DNA of 64,000 bases from Dryas octopetala (GCA_963921425.1 OY992836.1:17811614-17875613), one strand, 5' to 3'; shown: positions 25,343 through 36,881, counted from the first letter of the stretch. The notes: generated from the letters alone by a model not told the origin. A program made the numbers and translations.

Positions 25343-25570
25343 CCAACCAAAATGTATAATTTTTATTGTAGAAGAAGATGGCTCACTTGGTTTATTAATT
25401 CCCACCTATGTCATGCTTTTTGTTGGTTGAGTTAGGACTTAATTTGGAACCATACTATTCCAAGTGGACCATAACCAACCCAATAGAACCAACCAACCAC
25501 CAAGGGCAGGGGTAATGCGAAATGGATTCAGCTAGCCCCTCACTTCTTATTCACCAAACTCACTACCGAA
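25343..25570 (+). repeat. Copy 2 of the dispersed duplication
   Basis: Diverged copy of 23478-23720 in the same orientation, offset by about 1.87 kb. The second shared phrase (25092 and 25813) has a different offset (about 0.72 kb), so this is not one simple tandem duplication. Confidence 0.75.
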
Positions 25571-25882
25571 AAAAGAAAAAAAAGAAAGAAGAATAATTTC
25601 ATAGCAAAAAAGATTAGATAATCTAATTGTAACATTAATTGGATGTTCCTATATATCATAATTATAATGTTTAATTAGAAGGAATTTCGACATTAGTATT
25701 TCTTTTGACAATCTTAGAAAGGTTTTAAGTTTCGACTCATTCCTCCAAGATAAGAAAAAAAAAAAGTTAAAATAACTTTTTTTTACATTGATTATCTTAA
25801 ATATTCCATTGTTTGGATGCCAAGCCTGTGGGCCTAACCTAGTTGGAGTCTGTTTCTAATAGTTTGGTATATATTTTCCAAT

Positions 25883-26392
25883 GGCTTATTCATACCATTG
25901 CCCCCTGTAAGATACACTTTTTTTCACTTTGCCTCCTGAAACTTAAATCCTCTCAGTTTGCCACCTGAACTTCAAACAGTTGTTGCAAAAAACCCTATGC
26001 CGTCAACTCTGTCAATTTTTCCGTTAAAAAAGATGACGTGACACCTATATGGCATAGGTGAGACCCTTTTCTAGTTATGTAACATCCATACAGACACTAA
26101 AAATTATAAAAAATTGACATTAAGCTCGAAATTTGCAACGTCCCCTACTCATATAATCATATTTTTTATAATTTTTAGTGTCTGCATGGATGTTACATAA
26201 CTAGAAAAGGGTTCCACCCATGTCATATAGGTGCCACATCAGCTTTTTTAACAGAAAAATTGACAGAGTTGACGGTATAGGGTTTTTTGCAACAATTGTT
26301 TGAAGTTCAGGTGGCAAACTGAGAGAATTTAAGTTTCAGGGGGCAAAGTGAAAAAAAGTGTATCTTACAGGGGGCAATGGTATGAATAAGCC
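25883..26392. mobile_element. 510-bp foldback MITE, Mutator-like, 9-bp TSD
   Basis: Nearly the whole element is an inverted repeat. The left arm starts GGCTTATTCATACCATTGCC and the right arm ends with its complement, GGCAATGGTATGAATAAGCC. Flanking direct repeats TTTTCCAAT (25874-25882) and TTTTCGAAT (26393-26401) match at 8 of 9 positions. Arms of about 240 bp meet at a short loop near 26130. No coding capacity. The 9-bp TSD and long TIR indicate a Mutator-like MITE; it ends about 300 bp before the F-box start codon. Confidence 0.85.
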
Positions 26393-26696
26393 TTTTCGAA
26401 TTAAAGGTTTCGTTTATTGTTAATTTCCTTGTTCTTGTGGGATTATGATTTCCTTCCTTTTCTTTTTTTATTAAATTTATGATTTCTTTCCTTAACCCTA
26501 AAGGATTTGGCTTTAAATTGTCCCACTTTACCTATGGTATTGCCTCACATCCGTTACCCTTTAAGCGTTATTGTCTCCTTAATTTTATGGTACGTCTTTG
26601 TTTTCTGATCTTCCTTTCATATATGAATGCCATATTAATCTACTCTTTTATTAAAACTAGATCTGATCGAGAAGATTGAAGCGGCTATCGTAGAAC

Positions 26697-27839
26697 ATGG
26701 CTGTTGTTACTCCAGAATACGTTATACCCCTTGTTGCTTTTTTGATTCTTGATAAGTTGTTGGAACCCATCGACCATGTCCGATTCGCTGCCGTTTGCAA
26801 GGAATGGCGTTATCTTGCAGAACAGCATTATAATCATTCAACGCTACGCTGGCGGCGCCAGGTACTTCCCATGCTGATGATAATCCCTACTAATGGCCCA
26901 ACAAAGAAAAGAGGATTGTTGTACAGTGTTTCTGAGAGAAAACACTATGACAACATTCAGTTACCAATACCTAGTGTTAGTCCGTGGAAGAAGAAGCACT
27001 GTTGTGGGTGTGGCCATGGTTGGTTGGCCAAAGTAGTACTACTACGTATAAATGATACGATCCCTCGAATCCGTTGTCGTATAACTCTTTACAACCCTTT
27101 TATAAAATCAGTGCCTATTTGTCTTCCTCTCTTGGAGGATCGTATTTTCCATCCACAATGTTGCGTGAAGGTTATCTTGTCCGCCGATCCCACCTTGAAT
27201 CCAGACAATTATGTGGTCATAGCATTATGGAATGACACTTTGGATATTGCTTTCATTAAAGCTGGACAACAGAATTGGACTTGGATAAAACTTGTACAGT
27301 ATTGTAAGTTTTCCAATGCTATATTTTATAAAGGCCAAATCTATGCAATTGACAATGATTCGGGACTGATTTTGTCATTCAATATTAAAAGCAAGCGCCA
27401 AGAACCAAAGATACAGCCTACTGAGTTGCAGAGTTGTGGTCAGCCATATCTTGTGGAATCAAAGAAGGGAGACTTACTGCTTGTTCGAAATTTTTTTAAG
27501 ATGAATGGGAGCTTCTTTAGGGTTTACAAGTTGGTATTGGACAACAAAGATGGATCCATTGTGCAGCAGGTCGAGGTAAAAAACATTGGAGATGAGGCTC
27601 TTTTTGTTGGTGATCACAGTCATTCGGTATCTGTTTATGCTTCAAATTTTTTTGGGTGTCAACCAAATTCCATATACTACACCGATTATTCAAGCAATTT
27701 TCCATTAGAACGTGATTATATGGGCAATTTCAATTTAGAGGACAAAACCAATACGCAACTTTACTCCAAAAAATATTCTTGGGGCGAGAACATGCAACCT
27801 GCATTTTGGATTACACCACTATTTAATGGACGTCTCTGA
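26697..27839 (+). CDS. F-box protein with DUF295 (KIB-type) domain, intronless
   Basis: A single 380-codon exon, ATG 26697 to TGA 27839. Residues about 8-48 form a degenerate F-box (YVIPLVAFLILDKLLEPIDH...RFAAVCKEWRYLAEQH), which would bind an SKP1-type subunit of an SCF ubiquitin ligase. Residues about 70-350 look like a DUF295 beta-propeller: LYNPF, VVIALWNDTLDIAFIKAG, NAIFYKGQIYAID and PYLVESKKGDLLLVRNFF are typical positions. The substrate is unknown. Intronless, fast-evolving genes of this family are common and often clustered in dicots; no sister copy is in the window. A MITE lies about 300 bp upstream. A pseudogene with an intact frame cannot be excluded. Confidence 0.85.
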   Translation: MAVVTPEYVIPLVAFLILDKLLEPIDHVRFAAVCKEWRYLAEQHYNHSTLRWRRQVLPMLMIIPTNGPTKKRGLLYSVSERKHYDNIQLPIPSVSPWKKKHCCGCGHGWLAKVVLLRINDTIPRIRCRITLYNPFIKSVPICLPLLEDRIFHPQCCVKVILSADPTLNPDNYVVIALWNDTLDIAFIKAGQQNWTWIKLVQYCKFSNAIFYKGQIYAIDNDSGLILSFNIKSKRQEPKIQPTELQSCGQPYLVESKKGDLLLVRNFFKMNGSFFRVYKLVLDNKDGSIVQQVEVKNIGDEALFVGDHSHSVSVYASNFFGCQPNSIYYTDYSSNFPLERDYMGNFNLEDKTNTQLYSKKYSWGENMQPAFWITPLFNGRL

Positions 27840-28450
27840 TAGCTAGCTAGCTTGCTTCCGGTACATTCATTCTCTTAATTACGAGAATATGTTATTACTC
27901 TAGAGATCTCTATTAATTTTCTCTATATATATATATATATACTTTATGTATGTCTTTCTACCTAATGGAATCACTTGGATTAAAGGATAACTTTTTACGA
28001 ATGGTTAATATATATATTTTTTAATTAATGTCATCGATCACTGCCACCTTTTTACTGTATATATACTAGCCTTGCTAATTTATTGTGTACCCAGATTTGT
28101 ACTCTATAGTGAAATTTGTATCTGCTTATCAAACTTAATTCCAAACCACCGACAGAAATGGTATTAAACTTAAACAAGTTAAGATCTTAATTTTGTTTCT
28201 TAGTTGATTCATAAGTCTACTTGACACATGTTTAAACTTCAAGGTTAGAGTGTGGACTTATAACTCTACTGTTTAAAAACCAAAGTAGTCACCCGCTCGA
28301 ACACCCACTACATAGATTCACTACTACATAAACAAACTAAACTATGCATGCCCTGATGACCAGGGTAACAAAAGCCATTACCATGATTATAGTGAGGAGT
28401 TGACAGGAATGGTTGTGAATGTTTGTGACATGCAATATGGGTTCAAATAA
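27840..28450. other. Intergenic, nothing recognised
   Basis: 3' flank of the F-box gene, including a (TA)n tract at about 27924-27943. No gene signal. Confidence 0.5.
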
Positions 28451-28660
28451 AATGGTTACGATGCACTCTTGCCAATACTTCATCAGCAAAATCAACCCTT
28501 TCAGTCGATGAGGAGAATCGAAATTCTTGAAGTTTGTCCACCAGACCAGCCGGTGATGTTGCTTTCTCGGTTAGTCCAATAATGTACTCAACAACTATGG
28601 GATTAATTAGAATATCCCAGCAATGCCTTTAACTTATCGGAAACCCATGTATATATTCAG
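28450..28660 (-). pseudogene. Fragment of a DEAH-box splicing helicase (PRP2/DEAH1-like) N-terminus
   Basis: On the minus strand TWVSDKLKALLGYS is readable near 28650-28605. After a frameshift, PIVVEYIIGLTEKATSPAGLVDKL and FRFSSSTERVDFADEVLARV follow, down to about 28455. From memory this order matches the N-terminal PWI-like region of plant DEAH1/PRP2 pre-mRNA splicing helicases. The helicase domain is absent and the frame is broken, so it is a gene fragment. How it arrived (retrocopy, capture or duplication) is not visible. Confidence 0.65.
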
Positions 28661-29270
28661 ACTGTTGTCGCTCTCCATTCAAAATTGAAATTTCTGGCAC
28701 AACTTAGATTGATAAAGGAATAAGAACAAAGAAACAATGGATAACAACGGTTTTAGTGCGTAGAGGCCTTTATATAGGAGCCTAGCTCTCAGTCCCCTAA
28801 TCCACCATGGACTAGAATTACGGTTTGGGATGGAATTGGGCGGAGCGGGTCAGAGCTCGGGTTTGCAGGCACCAAATTTTTTTTGTAAGTGAGAAAAAAT
28901 GTGAAAAAAAGAAAAAAGAAAAGTGCAAATAACAACACTCTTTTATAATTATACATCCTTACAGTTGGTTTACGAAACAATGCTGCTTTCAATGACAATG
29001 TCGGCCTGCTTGCTCCTCAAGTAAACGAAACAAAGGAGCAGCCCAGCCCAGCACACAACTAATTAGCCCATGACTACCAAGCCCATCTGCCAACTTTATT
29101 TATTTATTTTTTAAAAGACGAAATTCTATTGATTAAATTTACGTTGGCTTTGACCACTTATAAATTTATAATATAATAATAAGTTAAGAACACCATTGGA
29201 AGATGAACTAGTTTCGGAAATTCTATAATGACAGCAGGCATACAATGCAAAAAAATGGTAATTTTGGTCA
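28661..29270. other. Intergenic, nothing recognised
   Basis: The short open frame 28789-28998 (-) has a hydrophobic run but no known family or gene structure; I do not support it. Confidence 0.45.
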
Positions 29271-29274
29271 TAAT

Positions 29275-29460
29275 TGGGCTTGGTTATCACATTCTCGTCC
29301 TCTAAGAAGCAAACGAAAACAACCCAGAAAAGTTCCTCTGGCAGAGCTTTGATTACCCAACTCACACTCTGCTCCCGGACATGAAGCTTGGGTGGAATTT
29401 GACCACAGGCTTAAACAAGTACTTGACCTCATGGAAATTCCCAGACGACCCATCTACTCC
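29275..29460 (+). pseudogene. S-locus-type receptor kinase fragment (S-domain)
   Basis: On the plus strand about 29318-29450 reads [20 protein letters not shown] followed by [20 protein letters not shown] and PDDPS. This is the conserved lectin/S-domain segment of G-type lectin S-receptor-like kinases (family pattern [20 protein letters not shown]). A stop codon lies just upstream. After PSTPW the homology ends in a T-rich tract, and no PAN or kinase domain follows. It is an isolated pseudogene fragment. Confidence 0.8.
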
Positions 29461-30197
29461 TTGGGAGTTGTTTTTGGTTTTTTTTTTTTTTTTTATGTTT
29501 TTGTTTCTGGGTTGTCTTGTCTTTCTCGATCAAGTCGGGACCATCAAATGGACCTCTGTTTCTGTGTTTGAGATCTTTTGGGTTTGTGGCTGGGTATTAT
29601 TGTAGTGTTTGGGTTGGTGGGTTTTAGTTTCCTTTACTTTTTACATTGTAAAAAATTGAAATTTATGTTGGGGTTGTTGCTTAATAATGAAGTTCTGTTT
29701 TACAATTCTAGAATTTCTAGGCTTTCTAGCTGATGAATGAAGGTTGAAATTTCACTGAGAACATTAATCAAACAGTTACAGATACTGATCATGGATAAAG
29801 AAAGCTTGGTGATATGAATCAAATGCATATCTGTGTCACCAATTTTACTACCTTGTGCTTTCTATTGAGTTTGCTACCACCTCAACAGCTCTTTGCTGCA
29901 ATATCCTGAAAGGACTCCAAAAAAGAACAAAGAATTTTTGGTTACCAAGAAAGCTAATTTTTTGAGTTCCAAATATGCATTTCAATTGAAATCTCGATCA
30001 GTGACTTGTTCCCACTTGCTCTCACTGGAGTGGCTTGTTAAGTTGTCTTCCACTGCTGGGTACTTTGGCAATTGGGCAGGGCTTCAAAATTCCTGATGTT
30101 AATTACCATGGGAATGTTGAAATCAAGAGTTTATTTCTTGATCAGATTCCCCTAGCAGAAACCTCTTGCTGCATCTATCAATTATCAAGTTATCAAC
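29461..30197. other. Intergenic, nothing recognised
   Basis: Sequence after the receptor-kinase fragment with a poly-T run near 29477-29494. No continuing S-domain or kinase coding was seen. Confidence 0.45.
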
Positions 30198-30400
30198 ATG
30201 GTTTTATGTATTTCTACTTTAGATGTTATCATTCTAAAAATTACAACTCCATCACTTAGATACATGGGTGTTTATGCATTTCTACTTTAGTTATCATTCT
30301 AGAAATTACAACTCCATCACTTAGATACATGGGTGTTTATGCATTTCTACTTTAGTTATCATTCTAGAAATTACAACTCCATCACTTACATGGGTGTTTT
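30198..30400. repeat. Three tandem copies of a 65-68 bp unit
   Basis: The phrase TTTCTACTTTAG followed by TTATCATTCTAGAAATTACA and ACTCCATCACTTA repeats at 30211, 30279 and 30344. Copies 2 and 3 are almost identical, so at least one duplication is recent. No coding or transposon ends. Confidence 0.85.
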
Positions 30401-31179
30401 TTGGTACATGCAGATGGAGGGCCTTAACTCCCTTTATAATTTAATTATTTAGGTCTTCAAACTAAATTGAAATTTTTTTATAATTAATATGTTTAATTAT
30501 TTTAAAAATTAAATATGGGGATTTATGATTTTGTTTCAAAAATTAATTTTCCAACTTGTTAGTCCTGCACTGCACCAAACATAGGACAGGACTATTTTCA
30601 TTATCCAGGTTGTTAGTCCTGCACTACACCAAACATAAAGGCAGTTCTTAGCTAGCTTAGTCCATGCCAAGCTAGTCCATGCCAGTCCCGATAGCTAGTC
30701 CATGCCAAGACAGTCCTGTGAAACAAACGAGGCCTATAAGTGATTTATAAGTCTATTTGATACATCTTCAAAGCTTCAAGCATATATATTATGCTTATAA
30801 CTCGTACGTGGTAAGAGCATCTATCTTACTAAACTCACTAATGGACATAGGAATAACTGATGAGCACAATACTTCATGACTCCAGCCAACTTTATGAATC
30901 TCAATAAATAATTATATTTCAATAAAATTTTCAAAGAACCCATTATGCGAAACAGACCTTTTATTAAAGTTAAAACTGTAAATATTGACTGTCTATCAAG
31001 TTTAGCCCAAGAGACAAGAGCTGGGGTTGGTACATATTAAATATTAATTTACGATTTTGTCAAACAAGAAAGAACGTAAAGGATTTGATGGTTTACATAC
31101 ATTTGGTTGTGGCATATAGCTAGCTAGAGATGTATAACTGTAGTATACATATATGATCCTTATGTATTGCCCATATGAC
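30401..31179. other. Intergenic with MITE-like debris
   Basis: GTTAGTCCTGCACT(G/A)CACC is repeated at 30558 and 30610. TAGTCCATGCCA recurs three times at 30658-30709, followed by a TCCTGTGAAACAAAC end. This looks like part of a decayed MITE, but I could not define both ends. Confidence 0.35.
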
Positions 31180-31184
31180 CATAT

Positions 31185-32404
31185 TGTTGAAATGAGTGTC
31201 TGCCATTAATGGCGTAGAGTCAACGTTTGTTATTAATTGAGGTTAATTGTCTAATGTGCTGTATAATTGAATGCTTAAAATCATGCATTTGCATTTAAGT
31301 TAGATTTGTAATTAAGACAGATTAGTTGACTTTATGTAAGAGCTTTAAATTTCTCCTATATAAACCTCTCATGAGGAGAAGAATAAGAACAAGAAATTAT
31401 CCCAAAACATTAGTTTTGACATGGTATCAGAGCCAACCTCAATTTCCTTCTGAAATTTCTTAAGGAATTGGGGCTTGGTTGTTTTGGGGTTTCTGGGTTC
31501 AAAAAATAAAGGGAAAAAAATGTCAGATTTAGTTCCTGCCAATTTCTCTTGTTCTAGTCCATCACCAGTTCAAGCCCAAGGCTCCACTTCATTCGCCAAT
31601 ACAACCAGTTATGGGAATGAAGATTGGTCTTGGTAGAAAAAAAATGATGGTGATTATGTTATGTTGGGAAAGGAGAAGGAGAAGGAGAAGGAGAAGGAGG
31701 AAAAAAAAAAAAAAAGAGATGAAAATAGTTTTTGGGTTTGGAGTTTTCCATAAAATTCCATGATTTGGGTTTCTCACACTTGTTATTGGGTTTCGGAATT
31801 TTTCCATAAAATTTCAAGCTTTGGGTTTCAGAATTTTTCCATAAAATTTCAATATTTGGGTTTAGGAATTTTTTTTCCATAAAATTTCCATTATTGGGTT
31901 TCGGAATTTTTCACAAAATTTCTATTATTTTGACAGTCTGTGTGTGAGACAGGTTGTCATGATAAAAAAGTAAGAAGAAAAAGTCTTTTATGAAACAAGG
32001 AGAAGCAAGAAGAAGGAGAAGTCTTTTCCAAGACAAGGAGAAGCAAGAGAGTAGATCGTGACTGATTGATCGAGACAAGATCAATGTTGCTGGGTCTAGA
32101 TGAAAAGATACTCTTCAAGCTAGACATTTGAGATATCTATGTCCAGCTTGAGGGGGGTGTTGAAATGAGTGTTTGCCATTAATGGCGTAGAGTCAACGTT
32201 TGTCATTAATTGAGGTTAATTGCCTAATGTGCTGCATAATTGAATGCTTAAAATCATGCATTTGCAATTAAGTTAGATTTGTAATTAAGACAGATTAGTT
32301 GACTTTGTGTAAGAGTTTTAAGTTTCTCCTATATAAACCTCCCATGAAGAGAAGAATAAGAATAAGAACAAGAACAAGAAATTACCCCAAAACATTAGTT
32401 TTGA

Positions 32405-32405
<1 letters not shown>
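31185..32405 (+). mobile_element. Small non-autonomous Copia-type LTR retrotransposon (TRIM-like, 1.2 kb)
   Basis: LTRs at 31185-31421 and 32158-32405 both begin TGTTGAAATGAGTGT and end in ...TTAGTTTTGAC(A). The primer-binding site TGGTATCAGAGC (31422-31433) follows the 5' LTR directly and fits the initiator-Met tRNA. A polypurine tract (AGGGGGG, 32151-32157) precedes the 3' LTR. CATAT at 31180-31184 and 32406-32410 is a plausible 5-bp TSD, if one base was lost at the 3' LTR end. The interior is 736 bp. It has a short gag-start-like frame (31520-31636, 38 codons) and a last stretch matching the region just before the 3' LTR of Copia elements (AAGCTAGACATTTGAGATAT). No protease, integrase, RT or RNase H is present, so it must move in trans. 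Confidence 0.9.
31755..31935. repeat. Tandem repeat inside the LTR element (unit about 45-50 bp)
   Basis: Units contain TTGGGTTTCGGAATTTTTCC and ATAAAATTTCNA; four imperfect copies lie between the gag-like start and the 3' end of the retrotransposon. An (AGGAGA)n-type purine tract precedes it (31672-31700). Confidence 0.7.
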
Positions 32406-32444
<39 letters not shown>

Positions 32445-32452
32445 TCTTTCTA

Positions 32453-32830
32453 TTGAGATATACCTCAACTTATTTATGTTGAGGTATGACCTTGTTGGGG
32501 CCCACACAAATCGTTTTATGTCGATCCGAACCGTTCATTTTTTACATCTCCATTAATAGATCATCCTTACAAAAAATTAGTCAAATTGGAAATCATTTGC
32601 CTATTTAACTTTGATAAAACAAATGGACAGTTTCATCGAAAATATTTAGTTCGTCCATTTATTTAATCAAAGTTAGATAGGCAAATAATTTCCGATTTAG
32701 CTAAGTTTTTGCAAGGATGATCAATCAATGAAGATGTAAAAAATGAATAGTTCGGATCAACACCAAACAACTCGTGTGGGCCCCAACATGACATACCTCA
32801 ACATAAATAAGTTGAGATATACCTCAACAT
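32453..32830. mobile_element. Foldback element with nested palindromes
   Basis: The left arm TTGAGATATACCTCAAC-TTATTTATGTTGAGGTATG is mirrored at 32795-32830. Homology then continues inward through GGGGCCCACAC, GATCCGAACCGTTCA and AGATCATCCTTACAAAAAAT, giving arms of roughly 170 bp. Each arm tip is itself palindromic (TTGAGATATACCTCAA). It sits directly beside the LTR element, separated by a (TA)17 tract. No coding capacity. A truncated relative is at 5965-6112. Confidence 0.75.
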
Positions 32831-32893
32831 AAGCTACCTCATATTTTGGTATCCGACCCCATCAATATTTTGGTATCCCATATCGTATCTGGA

Positions 32894-32896
<3 letters not shown>

Positions 32897-32964
<68 letters not shown>
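32897..32964. repeat. (AG)34 microsatellite
   Basis: Uninterrupted AG dinucleotide repeat of 68 bp. Confidence 0.97.
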
Positions 32965-32965
<1 letters not shown>

Positions 32966-33591
32966 CTGGGGCCTTAATTTCATATGTTTGGCAATTAATT
33001 TCCATTGAAGAAAACTGTCATATATGTATCTGGATTATATGTGCATATATGGTCATGGTGACATAGTACGTTAATGGTCCCTCAAATGTTGAAGCTATAT
33101 ATTGTGAAAACTACATATGTATTTGGAATTTGGACACACTATAATACTATATGGTTAGTGACAAAAAAGCATTTAGAAATTAAAGACAATTTCTTTTTCA
33201 CCACCAGGTCCCCATCAATGTCTCCAGCCCCGGCCAACAGGGCCAACACGTACATGTACAGGAGTGAACCATAACTGCATACGTAGCCTGCCTCCTGATC
33301 GTAGAAATTATGTGCTTCTCAATTCTGATCCATCGGTGATGGATATATATTATGGATATTATCCTCTGTCTATAATATGAACATCTTATGTTTCATACAT
33401 GGGTCTGTTCTAATTGCTTAATTTATGGAATCATATTATTATTTTTATTAAACACTAAATAATGGTAGTTTGTTTCTATAGGAGGATCGAACATAAGATG
33501 TCTAAGTCCTAATATTATTGTTTTTCTTTTTGATATACATATCGGAGGAGATATTCGAACTTGCGGCTAATATTATAAAGAAAAATAGAAT
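32965..33591. other. Intergenic, nothing recognised
   Basis: AT-rich DNA without supported genes; the short open frame at 33074-33274 is not protein-like. Confidence 0.5.
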
Positions 33592-33771
33592 AATGCTATA
33601 CTTACCACATTTTTATACCATCTTACGTGCCATTACTTTATTGAACATAATTTTTCTTTTTCATTTTGGGTTTTTATTTTTATTTTTTAGTATCCAATGT
33701 ATGAATGCCATGTAAGTTGCCACATAAGGTGGTATGAAATTGTGGTATAAAAATGTGGTATATCTAGCACT
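33592..33771. mobile_element. 180-bp MITE
   Basis: The left end AATGCTATACTTACCACATT continues TTTATACCA. The right end TGGTATAAAAATGTGGTATA continues TCTAGCACT. These are inverted repeats of about 28 bp flanking an AT-rich core. No TSD could be assigned with certainty, so the superfamily is left open. Confidence 0.7.
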
Positions 33772-35440
33772 ACTGAGAAAAATATCATTAAACCAATAGT
33801 TAATTAGTTGCTAACTGACTAGTATTATTGTAAGAAGAGAAAATGATATATGATAATTCCCAAAACTTATATTTCGTCCGTGTATGTCTTTCAAATAAGC
33901 TATTGCCTGAAATGATTGAAAAAAAAAAAAAAAGAATAATTTTCTATTTAAGTGTGGTAGAAGAATCTAGATTTTTTCCTAGCTTGTTTTGTTTTTACTT
34001 AATCTTTCATCTAAGCCTTTTATTATGTAGGAAAGAATTATATTCTGTTTGTGAGTTTTATTATTAATTAACCATAAACCATGAAAAAATGATTTGAATT
34101 TTTCACTAGCTATTTTTTTGTTTTTGTTTATTTCAATCATAACGATTAAAATTGTGAATATATAGAAAAAAGAAAAAGGAAAAACAAGTATGGAATCCAA
34201 ATTAATTAGTATTGTGAAACCTCGGAGCATTTTGGGGTTTTGCACTCTGGCTCTGGCTGTTGATGTACAACAGTACTTCCCATATATTGTCCAGATCGAC
34301 ACTGTATATATAGTTGATAGCTAGCATTTCTTACTCCTTTAATATCCTGAAAGAAAAGCTGAAAAAGATTGAAGAAAGACAAACTATATATATTTATTAT
34401 AGCCCCATGTAACAAACTAAGGAACTACATGTGTAACATATATATATCATATATAGATGCATGCACAGTGACTGATCAACAATGAACAATGAATGACAAC
34501 ACCCATTTTACTCCTCTGGGAATATTGGGGAAAAAAGAGAGTAAAAAACTCTCTCTCTCTCTCTGAGGATAATTGAGAAAGAAGCAGATACGTACAATTG
34601 GATTTTTCTTTTTTTCCATGCCTACCAGGCGACACATCAAAGTTTGAAAGGATGTCTTGCTTCTTAGGTGAAATATTGCAGTTATATACGTACGTACGTA
34701 AATATATTGACATCAGGGAATTGGAGTAGTCACGTACGAGTGCCATATGAAGCGGTACATGGTACCATATCAATCAAGAAAAATATATATACATGGCTCC
34801 TAATCTTGTAAGAATTAAGGAATATTCCACCTTACTAGCCAATCTTGATTTTAACTTTTATTTTTTCTTACCAGTTAATTAATATGTATCTTTTTTTTTT
34901 TGGCCAAACAGTTAATATGTATCAAATTAAGGAAAACTGGGGTTTGAAACCAAACTTCTCCTCAGGAGTTCGTCCTTACTAGCTAGTAAGGGACAAAACA
35001 TTATTCTAAATTTAGGATATTTTGATCAATGCATGCTTGTCAAGAACCTGGGTGCATATGGATGGAAGATATGTACAAAACAATTTCTAGATCAAGTAAA
35101 CGATCGAAATTAATATTTATGCTCGACCATGTACGTGCTTCATGCTTTAAATATATACCTCACTATATATATAGTGTAAATTAATAAAATGTTATATGTG
35201 TTGATGAATGTGTATGCATATCTATACATATATACATACATATATATACATGTGTTTGTTGTGTTGAGGGAGAGGTGTCCACCCCACCACGTACAGAGAT
35301 TGAATAATTGGTGTAGAGAGGTTATGTGATTATTGGCATTATATTGCTCGATCGTTCACGGGAGGTGCTTAAGGGTTGACTATTATTGGGATTCTGGGAC
35401 AGTTCCAACGTACTGGTTGTAAAGTTTTTGGGAGGCCAAT
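33772..35440. other. Intergenic, nothing recognised
   Basis: AT-rich with short simple repeats (CT at 34550-34564, TACG at 34688-34699, TA/CATA at 35165-35250). No gene signal; the 34447-34773 and 33979-34302 minus frames look spurious. Confidence 0.45.
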
Positions 35441-36820
35441 AATGAAAATAGTGCCTAATTTTAAACACCCTACTCACAAAAAAAATTTGTCTAAACCCCC
35501 ACCCATCTAGAAACTCTTTCAAAACCCCCTAAAACTTATAATCCTAAATTACCCTTCTGACGCATGCTGACGCGCGCTGACGCATGCTGACACATGCTGA
35601 CGTCACTGTAACTGTATTTTGGTGAAACTGTTTTTTTTTTTTTTTTTGAATTGAAGTTTTTGCTAAAACTCAATATTTCACTAAAACTAAAATCAAACAC
35701 TGAAATTGAATTTCATTACACTAAAACTGAATTTCAAAAATTCAGTTACACTGAAACTGAATTTCAAGAATTCAATTACACTGAAACTGAATTTCAGAAA
35801 TTCAGTTACACTAAATTGAAGAATTCAGTTATGAATTCACTTACTGAAACTAAATTAAGTGATGAAACAATTACACCTCGACTAAAATGCAATTACACCT
35901 TAATTAAAAAACAATTACACCTTTACTAAAACAATTACACTTCACTAAAACAGTTACACCTTTACTGAATTCCGTTTCACTAAAAAGAACACAACAACCT
36001 TATAAAAAAAAAACCAACAATACAACAAGTCATTGAGATGAGAAGAGTAGCCAACAATACAACGTCATCCGATCACCTCACGCGCGACGAGTAAACGACA
36101 GCCGCCACTGCCTCGATCTGTTTCTACCTGCAAATTTGATTCATCATATTTCAAAACCATAATTTCATTCAAAATTCATTTAAAACTCATGTTTCACGAG
36201 CTGAAACTGTTTCATGAGCTGAAACTGTTTCACGAGCTGAAACTGTTTCACGAACTGAAACTGTTTAATCAATAAATGTAAACTAAAACACAGAACACAA
36301 AACGCAGAACACAGAACTCAAACATTTTTGGAGCAACACACATTTACAACAATACACAGTTACAACAACACACAATGAGGTTCGATTTGAGGTTTTTTGA
36401 TTCATCAACAATTGGTCCAATCCAAACACATAGAATTGAAGAGTACAATGAGGAGAAGAATATTAGTACCTGACTCGACGGAAATGGATGCCGGAAAACA
36501 GAGATCGCCGGCGAGGATGTCGCCGGCTTCTCTCCTTCGAAACGGCGGACTTAGGGGTCGTCCAAATCTTCTGAGGGCACCAGTGGACTTAGGACGACGA
36601 GAGGAAGCCATCCATGACGGTCCGACACCTCTTCGTCGCCGGAACTGGCGGATCTCCGGCGAGGGAGCTCGAGTCTGCCTAGACCCGATCAGGCGTGGAC
36701 GCTAGCTTTCATGGCGAGTGGAATACAGGGGGAGGAAGAGGGAGGAGAGACGAGAAGATCGGGACTGGTATCGCCGGCAACCGTCGCCGGACGACGGAGC
36801 AAGCATCGGGGACAGCCACG

Positions 36821-36881
<61 letters not shown>

